Part shown: positions 1 to 9,216 of the stretch, piece after piece
Position numbering within the stretch: the first letter of the stretch is position 1
How the letters are laid out: the number at the start of each line of letters is the position of its first letter
Assembly: GCF_030454045.1 (NCBI RefSeq)
Contig: NZ_JAKDJE010000025.1
Coordinates: 1-37,143, forward strand
Origin: Psychrobacter sp.
Lineage (GTDB): Bacteria > Pseudomonadota > Gammaproteobacteria > Pseudomonadales > Moraxellaceae
Direction of reading: 5' to 3'
Length of the DNA stretch: 37,143 bases
Notes under the pieces: generated by a model
Told to the model about the DNA's origin: nothing
What the model saw: the letters and a program-made list of their open reading frames with translations, nothing else
Databases searched by the model: none
Program-made: the position numbers and the translations under genes

Positions 1-30
1 ACAATTTTAGCGATCAGCAGTGCCTATTTG

Positions 31-50
31 CGAATGTTCAACACGCCCTA
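31..50 (+). repeat. Left-edge copy of an interspersed repeat
   Basis: The 20 bases cgaatgttcaacacgcccta are matched exactly, in inverted orientation, at 37091-37110. Weaker similarity continues outward: a cagtgcc block lies 5-6 bases beyond the core in both copies. The pattern suggests a short interspersed element or an insertion-sequence end; no transposase is in the window. Confidence 0.6.
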
Positions 51-185
51 GTATTAATTTTATTGCCTACTTACTGGTTTCTTAGCGCACTTAACTGTAT
101 TTGCCAAATCTCAACGTGACCTTTATGCTGTTTTTGACAACCGCTTAGTATATCAAAGTTTCCTTTAACCACATCGATTAAACTT

Positions 186-1157
186 ATGCCACCACTCACC
201 AATTTTTCTCCCGCTTTATCCGAGCTTAACCACCGCCACGTTGCCAGTAGCCCCTCGACCAATAGCGAGCTGATCGCAGCGCTGCAAGATGGCACGCTAG
301 ATGCTGCTACCGTACACGTCTTGACCGCAGAGACCCAGAGCGCGGGACGTGGACAACATGGGCGCTCGTGGCAGTCACCGCGCGGCAATGTTTATCTGTC
401 GCTATATCATCCGGTGCATATGCCGATTAGTGGGCTACTGTCTTTGATTATTGGTCTTGAGCTGGCAAAAATGCCTGTTATCCAAACCGTAAATCAGCAA
501 CTACAAGCGCAAGGTCTGACGCCAATTGGGGTGAAATGGGCAAATGATTTGGGGTTTTATCAGAGTCAAGCCAGTCATCATTCTGAATTGGCGCACTTTG
601 CACCCGACGGTTCAGTTTTAGACAGCGCCATCTCACTTCAGCGCACATTGCCCTTTCAAAAGCTCGCTGGCATCTTGATAGAACCTGTGACCAAATCTGG
701 CAAGCTGGTTGGTGTGGTACTAGGCATTGGGTTGAATGTAAAAGCTGCGCCAACGCTCACCGCGCAAACCTCTGAGGGGATGAGTTATCAGGCCATCAGC
801 CTCCAAGATATCTATGCAGTGCTGCAGCCAGCAACACAAGCCACTCGCCTGCCAGACTTACAAACATTGTATCAGCAGATGAGCAAAGCACTGATGGCAG
901 CGATGACTCGCTTTGAGCATTTGGCCATCGAAAAACCAACGGGGCATACCTATTATTTAGATGGATTTTTGCAGCAGTTTGCAGCGATGGATGCGCTAGC
1001 CGGTCTGCGTTTACGCGTTACCCAAGACTATAATAATGAGAAAAAAGTCATGACGGGAGTCGCTTGCGGTGTCGACACTCATGGGTGTTTGCAATTACAG
1101 AAAGATAACGGTAAGATTTCTACGCTTTTTACTGGACGTATTGACGTTATTTATTAG
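186..1157 (+). CDS. birA: Biotin--[acetyl-CoA-carboxylase] ligase (catalytic domain only)
   Basis: Activates biotin as biotinyl-AMP and transfers it to the lysine of biotin carboxyl carrier domains in the cytoplasm. The 323-residue protein shows the biotin/AMP loop GRGQHGRSW (residues 54-62), VKWANDL (116-122), QKLAGILIE (158-166, with the lysine that contacts the adenylate) and the GIGLNV strand. There is no N-terminal helix-turn-helix, so it should be a monofunctional ligase and not the E. coli-type repressor. Compared with E. coli BirA, about 27-30 extra residues separate NDL from KLAG. The ATG at 186 is the only good start in frame but lacks a clear Shine-Dalgarno. coaX follows 71 bases downstream, and a biotin-dependent carboxylase (mccA) lies nearby on the other strand. 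Confidence 0.9.
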   Translation: MPPLTNFSPALSELNHRHVASSPSTNSELIAALQDGTLDAATVHVLTAETQSAGRGQHGRSWQSPRGNVYLSLYHPVHMPISGLLSLIIGLELAKMPVIQTVNQQLQAQGLTPIGVKWANDLGFYQSQASHHSELAHFAPDGSVLDSAISLQRTLPFQKLAGILIEPVTKSGKLVGVVLGIGLNVKAAPTLTAQTSEGMSYQAISLQDIYAVLQPATQATRLPDLQTLYQQMSKALMAAMTRFEHLAIEKPTGHTYYLDGFLQQFAAMDALAGLRLRVTQDYNNEKKVMTGVACGVDTHGCLQLQKDNGKISTLFTGRIDVIY

Positions 1158-1228
1158 GGACACGCCCTAGGCTTAATCATAACACTGACGAGCACCATCA
1201 TTAACGAGCACTATATAAAGGGATTTTT

Positions 1229-1957
1229 ATGCTCTGGCTTGATCTTGGAAACACCCGCCTAAAATATTGGCTGACTGATGATATTGGGCAGATAGTCGCC
1301 CATGATGCCAAGCAGCACTTGCAAGCGCCTGCCGAGCTACTCATGGGTCTCACCGATCGCTTTGAGCGTTATGCCCCCGACTTTATTGGTATCTCATCCG
1401 TGCTGGGTGAGGCGCTCAATGCTAAAGTGTCAGAGACGCTCAGCCGTCTAAATATTCCCTTTGAGTTTGTCCATGTCGATGCCGCGCATGCGCTTATGAA
1501 AAGCGCGTACAACGACCAACAGCTCGGCTGTGACCGCTGGCTACAGATGCTCGGCGCCGTCGATAAGAAAAAACGCCAGTGCGTGATCGGCTGCGGTACC
1601 GCGGTGACCATTGACTTGATTGATCACGCTGAACATTTGGGTGGTTATATCTTCCCCAGTATTTACCTACAACGCGAGTCTCTGTTTTCTGGTACTAAAC
1701 AAATCACCATCTCTAACGGTACATTTGATAGTGTCAGCCAAGGCATAACCACCCAAGACGCGGTGCACCGTGGCATCTTGCTCTCTATCGTTGGTGCGGT
1801 CAATGAGATTAGCCGTCGTCACCCAAACTTTGAAGTGATCATGACGGGCGGCGATGCAGCCACTATCTCGCAGCATGTCAATCGCCCCGTACGCTTGCGC
1901 GATGATTTATTATTAAATGGTCTGGCACGGTATTTTGATTATCGTAATAAGTCATAA
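1229..1957 (+). CDS. coaX: Type III pantothenate kinase
   Basis: Phosphorylates pantothenate, the first step of coenzyme A synthesis, in the cytoplasm. The 242-residue sequence has the ASKHA phosphate-binding motif DLGNTR (residues 5-10), the GCDRW motif with the likely catalytic Asp102, GCGTAVTIDL (121-130) and GGD near the C-terminus, all typical of the CoaX family. Length is normal. The start is supported by AAAGGGA at 1218-1223, five bases before the ATG. It lies downstream of birA in the same direction, an arrangement common in Moraxellaceae and pseudomonads, and is followed by a strong terminator. CoA supply fits the acyl-CoA pathway encoded opposite, though that link is only inference. 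Confidence 0.93.
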   Translation: MLWLDLGNTRLKYWLTDDIGQIVAHDAKQHLQAPAELLMGLTDRFERYAPDFIGISSVLGEALNAKVSETLSRLNIPFEFVHVDAAHALMKSAYNDQQLGCDRWLQMLGAVDKKKRQCVIGCGTAVTIDLIDHAEHLGGYIFPSIYLQRESLFSGTKQITISNGTFDSVSQGITTQDAVHRGILLSIVGAVNEISRRHPNFEVIMTGGDAATISQHVNRPVRLRDDLLLNGLARYFDYRNKS

Positions 1958-1996
1958 TCCATCATAGATAAGCCAATATCATACTGTCACACTGAC

Positions 1997-2037
1997 AAAA
2001 AAAGCAGCACGTTTAAAGCGTGCTGCTTTTTTTATTA
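1997..2037. terminator. Bidirectional terminator between coaX and ivd
   Basis: A perfect 8-bp stem (GCAGCACG 2004-2011 with CGTGCTGC 2019-2026) has a 7-base loop. It is flanked by an A run on the left and a T run on the right, so it can end both coaX (+) and the leucine-degradation cluster (-). Confidence 0.9.
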
Positions 2038-2093
2038 GATACTTTTCTCTTTTATAAGGTCAAAGCTTTGCTAGCTACTGCCCTAACCCTTTT

Positions 2094-3281
2094 TTATTTG
2101 GTCTCGTTAAACAGCTCACGACCAACGAGCATACGACGAATCTCGCTAGTACCTGCGCCAATCTCATACAGCTTGGCATCGCGCCAGTAGCGACCGAGTG
2201 GATACTCGTTTGTATACCCATTACCGCCAAATATCTGAATGCCCTCACCTGCCATCCATGTGGCTTTTTCGGCGCACCATAGAATCACGCTGGCACAGTC
2301 TTTACGCACTTCTCGGCTGTGTCCTGCGCCGTGCGCGTCTAGCATATCGAGGTTTTTACCCACGGTATATAAGAAGCTACGACCTGCCTGCAAAATAGTA
2401 TACATATCAGCTACTTTGCCTTGGATTAATTGAAACTCACCAATTGCTTGACCAAACTGCTTGCGCTCATGGATATAAGGGACGACATTGTCCATCACCG
2501 CCTGCATGATACCGATAGGACCTGCCGCCAAGACGGCACGCTCATAATCTAGGCCACTCATCAGCACTTTTACGCCTTCATTGAGATTGCCCAAGATATT
2601 CTCGCTTGGCACTTTTACATTGTTAAAAATCATCTCACCCGTGTGGCTGCCGCGCATGCCAAGCTTATCGAGCTTTTGCGCGGTACCAAACCCTTCCATA
2701 CCTTTTTCAACGATAAAGGCGGTCATACCTTTGGCGCCCATCTCAGGATTGGTCTTGGCATAGACCACCATCACATCCGCATCAGGGCCATTGGTGATCC
2801 ACATTTTGCTACCGTTCAAGATGTAATTGCCGTCTTTTTCTTCGGCTTTGAGCTTCATACTGACCACATCTGAGCCAGCGCCTGTCTCACTCATTGCCAA
2901 TGCACCGATGAACTCGCCGCTGATGAGTTTTGGCAGATATTTTTGCTTTTGTGCCTCTGAGCCATTACGTTTGATTTGGTTAATGCATAGGTTTGAGTGC
3001 GCACCATAGCTAAGCGCCACCGATGCCGACGCGCGGCTGATTTCTTCCATTGCAACCATATGAGCGACATAGCCCATGTTGGAGCCGCCATACTCTTCAG
3101 GGACGGTAATACCATGTAGACCCAGATCGCCCATCTTTTGCCACAGATCCATAGGGAATTCATCGCTACTGTCGATTTCGCTTGCGCGCGGGGCAATTTC
3201 ATTTGCCGCAAATTGCTGTACGACATCACGTAGCGCGTCAATATCTTCGCCAAGCTGAAAATTCAATCCAGGTAAACTCAT
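2094..3281 (-). CDS. ivd: Isovaleryl-CoA dehydrogenase
   Basis: FAD-dependent acyl-CoA dehydrogenase oxidising isovaleryl-CoA to 3-methylcrotonyl-CoA in leucine catabolism. The N-terminal helical domain, the AMSETGAGSD flavin/substrate motif, KMWITNG and the C-terminal GGNGYTNEYP block are all present. The catalytic glutamate sits in GLDYERAVLAAG, the position used by isovaleryl-CoA dehydrogenases. The usual C-terminal catalytic Glu of medium-chain enzymes is Ala here (IGAGTSEI), which separates this from generic acyl-CoA dehydrogenases. I place the start at the ATG at 3281 because AAGGA lies six bases upstream; the in-frame ATG at 3287 abuts that site and is too close. Length is 395 residues. 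It is the last gene of the cluster, so its transcript should end at the 1997-2037 hairpin. Confidence 0.93.
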   Translation of the reverse strand: MSLPGLNFQLGEDIDALRDVVQQFAANEIAPRASEIDSSDEFPMDLWQKMGDLGLHGITVPEEYGGSNMGYVAHMVAMEEISRASASVALSYGAHSNLCINQIKRNGSEAQKQKYLPKLISGEFIGALAMSETGAGSDVVSMKLKAEEKDGNYILNGSKMWITNGPDADVMVVYAKTNPEMGAKGMTAFIVEKGMEGFGTAQKLDKLGMRGSHTGEMIFNNVKVPSENILGNLNEGVKVLMSGLDYERAVLAAGPIGIMQAVMDNVVPYIHERKQFGQAIGEFQLIQGKVADMYTILQAGRSFLYTVGKNLDMLDAHGAGHSREVRKDCASVILWCAEKATWMAGEGIQIFGGNGYTNEYPLGRYWRDAKLYEIGAGTSEIRRMLVGRELFNETK

Positions 3282-3323
3282 AACCATTCCTTGTTTTTAG
3301 TATTTCATTTTTACGATCATTTT

Positions 3324-4244
3324 TTAAGACTGACGTTTATTAATCAAAGCCCGTGCCACGTTTGAGCCATTCGGACGCTTTAAGAACGCACTAATACGCT
3401 CACCTGCCACGACCAATTTTTCCAAATCGATACCCGTGCTGATACCCATACCATGCAGCATATACACCACATCTTCGGTTGCGACATTACCCGTTGCGCC
3501 TTTGGCATACGGACAACCGCCCAAACCTGCCACCGAGGTATCAAATTCGCTGACACCCATCTGCAAGGCAGCCAAGGTATTGCTGAGTGCTTGACCGTAA
3601 GTATCATGAAAGTGACCTGATAACATGCTGATATCAGCGTACTCAAGGGCCGATTGCAGGGCACGCTGCACTTTGAGCGGCGTACCCACACCGATCGTAT
3701 CGGCAACGCCAATCTGTTCTGAGCCAATCTCAACCAAGCGTTTGGTGACGTAAGCGACTTGGCTAGGGTCAATCTCCCCTTCATAAGGACAGCCAACGGT
3801 GCAAGAAATAACGCCGCGTACTTTGATACCTTGCGCTTTTGCCGCAGCAGCAACGGGCGCGAAACGCTCAATACTCTCATCGATACTGCAGTTGATATTT
3901 TTTTGACTAAAGGTTTCGCTGGCTGAGCCAAAAATAACAATTTCATCAGGACGATGTGCGATAGCATTTTCAAAGCCGCGCATATTGGGTACTAATACTG
4001 AGTAGCAAATGTCTGTCTGACGCGTCGGTGCGAGTGCGTCAAGCAACGCGCTATTATCGCCCATCTGCGGCACCCATTTTGGCGACACAAAACTGGTTGC
4101 CTCAAGTTTTTTAATCCCTGCGTCAATTAAATCGTTGATTAAGACTTGCTTGATAGCCGTAGGTACCGTCGTTGATTCGTTTTGCAATCCATCACGCGGA
4201 CTAACATCAACGATGGTGACATGGCGTGGATACGAGTGGCTCAT
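3324..4244 (-). CDS. mvaB: Hydroxymethylglutaryl-CoA lyase
   Basis: Cleaves HMG-CoA to acetyl-CoA and acetoacetate, the last step of leucine degradation. The 306-residue TIM-barrel protein has the metal/substrate motif VSPRDGLQNE near the N-terminus, the GHFHDTYG metal-binding histidines and the family signature VAGLGGCPYAKGATGN with the active-site cysteine. AAGGA lies eight bases before the start. It sits 46 bases downstream of mccA and 42 bases upstream of ivd, consistent with one transcript. Equivalent genes are called liuE or gnyL in pseudomonads. Confidence 0.94.
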   Translation of the reverse strand: MSHSYPRHVTIVDVSPRDGLQNESTTVPTAIKQVLINDLIDAGIKKLEATSFVSPKWVPQMGDNSALLDALAPTRQTDICYSVLVPNMRGFENAIAHRPDEIVIFGSASETFSQKNINCSIDESIERFAPVAAAAKAQGIKVRGVISCTVGCPYEGEIDPSQVAYVTKRLVEIGSEQIGVADTIGVGTPLKVQRALQSALEYADISMLSGHFHDTYGQALSNTLAALQMGVSEFDTSVAGLGGCPYAKGATGNVATEDVVYMLHGMGISTGIDLEKLVVAGERISAFLKRPNGSNVARALINKRQS

Positions 4245-4290
4245 GCTTATTGTCCTTTTCTATTTATCTTTTAATGAGCTGTGTCAGCTA

Positions 4291-6405
4291 TTAGCTTTCA
4301 CTATCGATACGCAATAGCTCATCACCATCAGCGACCAAGTCACCCGCTGCAAATAGCAACTCTGCCACCACGCCATCTGTTGGCGCGGTAATCGTATGTT
4401 CGATTTTCATGGCCTCAATGACCGCAAGCGGCTCGCCTTTTTTGACCGTGTCGCCTACCGCAACTTTAAAGGTAACCACTTGACCTGGCATCGGTGATTT
4501 TAGGCTGCCGACTGCTGCAGTATCCTCACCCACATGTGCCATGATGTCAATTAAAGTGATTTCATCGCGTCCACTATCTGTGAACACATAAACTGTCTCA
4601 TTATTCACCCAGCTCTGGGCACTGATACGTGCACCCTCTAACCATAAGGTATGATTGTGCGCATCACGGCTATCATAACTCACCTGACCTTCATAAATCG
4701 TTTCGGTCTGAGCGGCTACATTGATATTGCTATCGTCCTGCGTATTCGCGATTTCTTTACCAATGACAAGCGTAAAACTACTAAGATTTTCGCCGCCTTT
4801 TTTGCTATCAGCACAACTCGCATTATGCCAATTACTGATGCGAGCACTGTAGGCTTGCTCATCATAAACCAAGCTAAATGAACGAGTATAATCGCTATAA
4901 GCACGGAATCCTGTCGGCTTGCTAAAGGGGTCATTATCTGTCTTTTGCGATACGGCTTCGCTCGCAAGCTGCTGCGTAATAGCCGTCACCACAAGCGTCG
5001 ATAATCCAAGCGGATGCTGATCAAACAGCTTGTCCTGCTCACGCTCTATCAATGCCGTATCAAGATTGGCGTTGTTAAATGAGTCGGTATTTAAGATATA
5101 ACGCAAAAATGCCACATTATTTGGTAGACCCACAATACGCGTCTGCGCCAATGCACGATCGAGTCTCGCCAACGCTTGCTCGCGTGTGGGCGCATGGACG
5201 ATAAGCTTGGCAATCATAGAATCGTAGAAAGGACTGATGACATCACCCTCGCGTACGCCATCATCGATACGCACATCAGCGCCGTTTTTATCAATGACAA
5301 AGGTGCTGTGCTCAGGCTTCTGATAGGTAAACAACGTTCCCGTCGCTGGTAAAAAATTATTGTCAGGGTTTTCAGCACAGATACGCGCTTCGATCGCATG
5401 ACCATTGATCGTCAAATCGTCTTGCGATTTTGGCAATGGCTGACCCGCAGCGACCAACAGTTGCCACTCGACCAAATCCACACCAGTAATGGCTTCGCTG
5501 ACCGGATGTTCAACTTGCAAGCGCGTGTTCATCTCCATGAAATAAAAATTCATCGTGCCTTCGCGCTGCTCCACAATAAACTCAACCGTGCCAGCGCCGA
5601 CATAATTAACCGCACGCGCCGCCTCAATTGCAGCCGTACCCATCGCTTCACGCATGGCCGTATCGACACCCGGTGCCGGCGCTTCTTCTAATACTTTTTG
5701 ATGGCGACGCTGTACTGAGCAATCACGCTCAAACAGATGCACATAATTGCCATGCGTATCACCGAATACTTGGATTTCGATATGGCGTGGTTTGAGCGCA
5801 TATTTTTCGATCAATACCTGATCATTGCCAAAACTGGTAATTGCTTCACGGCGGCACGAGTCAAGCAAGTCAATAAAATCACTGCTTTGCTCAACGATAC
5901 GCATGCCTTTGCCGCCGCCGCCTGCACTCGCTTTAATCAATACTGGATAACCAATAGCATCTGCTTGCTGCTGCAAAAACTGGGCGTCTTGATTGTCACC
6001 ATGATAGCCGGGTATCAGCGGCACGCCAGCGGCCTCCATCAAGCGCTTGGACTCAGATTTGCCGCCCATGGCGCGGATTGCATCAGCCGATGGACCGATA
6101 AACACCAAACCAGCATCTTGGCACGCCTGTGCAAACTCGGCGTTTTCACTCAAAAACCCATAGCCTGGATGGATGGCCTCAGCACCTGTTTGCTTAGCAA
6201 TGGCAATAATAGCATCGCCTTTGAGATAGCTGTCTTTTGGTGCCGAACCGCCTAGATAGATCGCCTCATCACAGACCGCCACGTGCTTAGCACTGCGGTC
6301 AGCATCAGAATACACCGCGACGGTACTGACACCCAGACGCTTGGCAGTTGCTGCCACTCGGCAAGCAATTTCACCACGATTGGCAATTAGAATTCTAGAA
6401 AACAT
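4291..6405 (-). CDS. mccA: Methylcrotonyl-CoA carboxylase biotin-containing (alpha) subunit
   Basis: Carboxylates 3-methylcrotonyl-CoA to 3-methylglutaconyl-CoA together with the MccB subunit. The 704-residue protein has an N-terminal biotin carboxylase domain (ILIANRGEIACR at the start, glycine-rich ASAGGGGKGMR ATP loop, EMNTRLQVEHPVSE catalytic segment), a less conserved linking region, and a C-terminal biotinyl domain. The biotin attachment motif EAMKIEH places the modified lysine at about residue 667. AGGGA five bases before the ATG supports the start. Lacking a carboxyltransferase domain, it depends on MccB encoded upstream in the same cluster. Confidence 0.95.
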   Translation of the reverse strand: MFSRILIANRGEIACRVAATAKRLGVSTVAVYSDADRSAKHVAVCDEAIYLGGSAPKDSYLKGDAIIAIAKQTGAEAIHPGYGFLSENAEFAQACQDAGLVFIGPSADAIRAMGGKSESKRLMEAAGVPLIPGYHGDNQDAQFLQQQADAIGYPVLIKASAGGGGKGMRIVEQSSDFIDLLDSCRREAITSFGNDQVLIEKYALKPRHIEIQVFGDTHGNYVHLFERDCSVQRRHQKVLEEAPAPGVDTAMREAMGTAAIEAARAVNYVGAGTVEFIVEQREGTMNFYFMEMNTRLQVEHPVSEAITGVDLVEWQLLVAAGQPLPKSQDDLTINGHAIEARICAENPDNNFLPATGTLFTYQKPEHSTFVIDKNGADVRIDDGVREGDVISPFYDSMIAKLIVHAPTREQALARLDRALAQTRIVGLPNNVAFLRYILNTDSFNNANLDTALIEREQDKLFDQHPLGLSTLVVTAITQQLASEAVSQKTDNDPFSKPTGFRAYSDYTRSFSLVYDEQAYSARISNWHNASCADSKKGGENLSSFTLVIGKEIANTQDDSNINVAAQTETIYEGQVSYDSRDAHNHTLWLEGARISAQSWVNNETVYVFTDSGRDEITLIDIMAHVGEDTAAVGSLKSPMPGQVVTFKVAVGDTVKKGEPLAVIEAMKIEHTITAPTDGVVAELLFAAGDLVADGDELLRIDSES

Positions 6406-6475
6406 AACTATCCCTGTGTCTTGTCGTTATTATTTGACGTCTTGTCTATTTGTCCGTTTATCTATTCGTCTATCG

Positions 6476-7294
6476 TTAGTCTGCCGTTAGCCAGTCAGGC
6501 TTGCGCTTTTGCAAGAATGCTTGCACGCCCTCCTTTCCTTGTGTTGATGCGCGAATATCCGCAATACCTTTTACCGTATCGGCAATCAACTCATCATTAA
6601 TAGGCGCGCCAGCAACATCATGTAATAGCTGCTTGCAGGTTTTGACCGCATCCGGGCTGTTTTTGACAACCTTGCTACAGAACGCCACTACCTCATCATC
6701 GAGCCACTCTTCGCTGACACGCTCGTGAATGAAACCAAGCTGACGTGCCTTTTTGGCATCAAACACCTCAGCACTTAAGAAGTAACGCTGCGATGCTCTT
6801 GCCCCTAATGCGCGGATAACATAAGGGCTGATGGTCGCAGGTGCCAATCCCAAGCGCACTTCGCTCAGGCAAAAATTGGCAATTTTCACGGCGATGGCCA
6901 CATCACAAACGGCAACGAGACCCATACCGCCTGCATAGACATCACCTTGAATCGCTGCAATGGTTGGCTTAGGACATTCATAAATCGTCTTGAGCATTTG
7001 CGCCAATTTATCGGCATCCGCTAGATTCTCTTCATAGCTATAATCTGCCATGGCGCGCATCCAATTGAGATCAGCGCCTGCACAAAATGCCTTACCAGCA
7101 GCGGCTAACACAATGACACGTACCTCGTCATCCGCACCAAGGGTGGTGAAAGCATCTGTCAACTCGGCGATCATCTCGTCATTAAAGGCATTGCGTATTT
7201 CAGGACGATTTAACGTCACGGTGGCGACGTGTTGTTTTATATCAACTAACAGACTTTTATAATTATTACTATTTTTTGATTTTGCTTCTTTCAT
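6476..7294 (-). CDS. liuC: Methylglutaconyl-CoA hydratase (enoyl-CoA hydratase family)
   Basis: Hydrates 3-methylglutaconyl-CoA to HMG-CoA. The 272-residue crotonase-fold protein carries the oxyanion-hole motifs KAFCAGADLNWM and GDVYAGGMGLVAVCD. CLSEVRLGLAPATISPY, holding the catalytic glutamate, is characteristic of LiuC/GnyH proteins rather than fatty-acid hydratases. Placement between mccB and mccA supports the substrate assignment. The N-terminus is rich in Lys, Asn and Ser (residues 2-12), and only a weak GAGA-type ribosome site precedes the ATG. Confidence 0.9.
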   Translation of the reverse strand: MKEAKSKNSNNYKSLLVDIKQHVATVTLNRPEIRNAFNDEMIAELTDAFTTLGADDEVRVIVLAAAGKAFCAGADLNWMRAMADYSYEENLADADKLAQMLKTIYECPKPTIAAIQGDVYAGGMGLVAVCDVAIAVKIANFCLSEVRLGLAPATISPYVIRALGARASQRYFLSAEVFDAKKARQLGFIHERVSEEWLDDEVVAFCSKVVKNSPDAVKTCKQLLHDVAGAPINDELIADTVKGIADIRASTQGKEGVQAFLQKRKPDWLTAD

Positions 7295-7465
7295 AACTTT
7301 CTCTATGTTCCTATTTATATTCCTATGTAAATACTTAGCCCAACGTTTGGGTCATCCATCATAATGCTCATATAAGAAAGTAAGATGTCAAAATCCGATG
7401 TCGCGGTAGAATCGTATTTAAAAAGATTGTCGCACCACTCTCTCATCACGAGCAGACCTTAGCGC

Positions 7466-9076
7466 TTACATTCTAAAGACACCAAAAGTCGTCTCTTCAA
7501 TCGGTGCGTTATAGGCAGCGCTCAGTCCCAATGCCAATACATGACGGGTATCAGCAGGATCAATCACGCCATCGTCCCACAGGCGCGCGGTGGCATAATA
7601 GGGATGACCTTGCGCTTCATACATTTCACGAATTGGCGCTTTAAATGCCGCTTCATCTTCCTCACTCCACGCCTCACCCTTGCGATCAAAGTTATCACGC
7701 TTGACCGTTGCCAATACCGAGGCTGCTTGCTCACCGCCCATGACAGAGATACGGGCATTTGGCCACATCCACAAAAAGCGCGGACTATAAGCGCGGCCAC
7801 ACATGCCATAGTTACCCGCGCCAAACGAGCCACCAACGATGACGGTGAATTTCGGTACTTTGGCATTGGCCACTGCCATCACCATTTTGGCACCATGACG
7901 AGCAATACCTTCGTTCTCGTATTTACGCCCGACCATAAAGCCAGTAATGTTCTGGAGGAATACTAATGGAATTTTGCGCTTACAGCATAGCTCAATGAAG
8001 TGCGTGCCTTTTTGCGCCGACTCACTAAATAGAATGCCGTTATTAGCGATGATACCCACAGGCATCCCTTCGATATGAGCAAATCCACACACTAATGTGG
8101 TGCCAAAACGCGCTTTGAATTCATCAAACGCACTGTCATCAACGATACGGGCGATGATTTCTTTGATATCAAATGGCTTGCGCTTGTCCGTCGGAATTAC
8201 GCCGTACAGCTCTTTGGCGTCATAACGTGGCGGCTTGGGCGTAATTTGATTAGGAATGTGTTTGGCAGGGCGATTCAAATGACTGACGATATTACGGGCG
8301 ATTGATAACGCATGAGTGTCGTTTTGCGCTAAGTGATCGACCACGCCTGAGAGCTGCGTATGGACATCGCCGCCGCCCAAATCCTCTGCGGTGACCTCTT
8401 CGCCTGTTGCGGCTTTTACCAGTGGAGGCCCACCCAAAAAGATGGTGCCTTGCTCTTTGACAATAACAGACTCATCGCTCATGGCAGGCACATACGCACC
8501 GCCAGCCGTACAGCTACCCATGACCACCGCGATTTGCGGAATACCTGCCGCACTGAGGTTGGCCTGGTTAAAAAAGATACGGCCAAAATGCTCTTTATCA
8601 GGGAACACGTCATCTTGGTTGGGTAAATTAGCACCACCTGAATCAACCAAATAAACGCACGGCAAATGATTCTCTTGTGCAATTTCTTGAGCGCGCAAAT
8701 GCTTTTTGACTGTCATTGGGTAGTAGGTGCCACCTTTTACCGTGGCATCATTACAGACAATCATACATTCAATACCATTGATACGACCAATACCAGCAAT
8801 CACGCCAGCCGCTGGAATCTCTTCGCCATACATGTCATGAGCGGCCATCGGTGCTACTTCCAAAAACGGCGTACCCACATCAAGCAAACGCTCAACTCGC
8901 TCGCGTGGTAGTAGCTTGCCACGTGCTAGATGCTTGGCACGGGCGCGCTCTGAGCCGCCTTGGGCGACTTTACGCAGGTGCACATACAAATCATCGACGA
9001 TCTCTTGCATCGCCGCACTGTTTTGCTGAAAGTCGCTTGAGTTTGGACTCAGTTTACTGGTTATGATAGCGCTCAT
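7466..9076 (-). CDS. mccB: Methylcrotonyl-CoA carboxylase carboxyltransferase (beta) subunit
   Basis: Transfers CO2 from carboxybiotin on MccA to 3-methylcrotonyl-CoA. The 536 residues match the acyl-CoA carboxyltransferase fold: an N-terminal half with the glycine-rich segments GGTYYPMTVKKH and MGSCTAGGAYVPAMSDE, and a C-terminal half with NNGILFSESAQKG and GGSFGAGNYGMCGRAY. Start supported by AAGGGA four to five bases upstream. A 171-base gap separates it from the hydratase gene; I saw no clear terminator in it, so co-transcription is likely. Confidence 0.95.
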   Translation of the reverse strand: MSAIITSKLSPNSSDFQQNSAAMQEIVDDLYVHLRKVAQGGSERARAKHLARGKLLPRERVERLLDVGTPFLEVAPMAAHDMYGEEIPAAGVIAGIGRINGIECMIVCNDATVKGGTYYPMTVKKHLRAQEIAQENHLPCVYLVDSGGANLPNQDDVFPDKEHFGRIFFNQANLSAAGIPQIAVVMGSCTAGGAYVPAMSDESVIVKEQGTIFLGGPPLVKAATGEEVTAEDLGGGDVHTQLSGVVDHLAQNDTHALSIARNIVSHLNRPAKHIPNQITPKPPRYDAKELYGVIPTDKRKPFDIKEIIARIVDDSAFDEFKARFGTTLVCGFAHIEGMPVGIIANNGILFSESAQKGTHFIELCCKRKIPLVFLQNITGFMVGRKYENEGIARHGAKMVMAVANAKVPKFTVIVGGSFGAGNYGMCGRAYSPRFLWMWPNARISVMGGEQAASVLATVKRDNFDRKGEAWSEEDEAAFKAPIREMYEAQGHPYYATARLWDDGVIDPADTRHVLALGLSAAYNAPIEETTFGVFRM

Positions 9077-9216
9077 GATATCCCTTTTCTTTTATATATA
9101 GATACATAAATGTGAGCCATTTTTTCTTTTAGTCTCGGCTCATAATGATCATTGTTAATCGTACAGAAGCTAAGACGCTAGACAGTCTTTGCACTGCAGA
9201 CGAGTCCGGTGATTTA

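Noticed and set aside
134..155. TTGACA as a birA -35 element
   Set aside because: No -10 box lies at an acceptable distance; the nearest TATA-like words are 6-10 bases away.
1152..1170. Further copy of the edge repeat at the birA stop
   Set aside because: It shares only 11 bases (acacgccctag) with the edge repeat and lacks the rest, so it is probably a short hairpin or chance.
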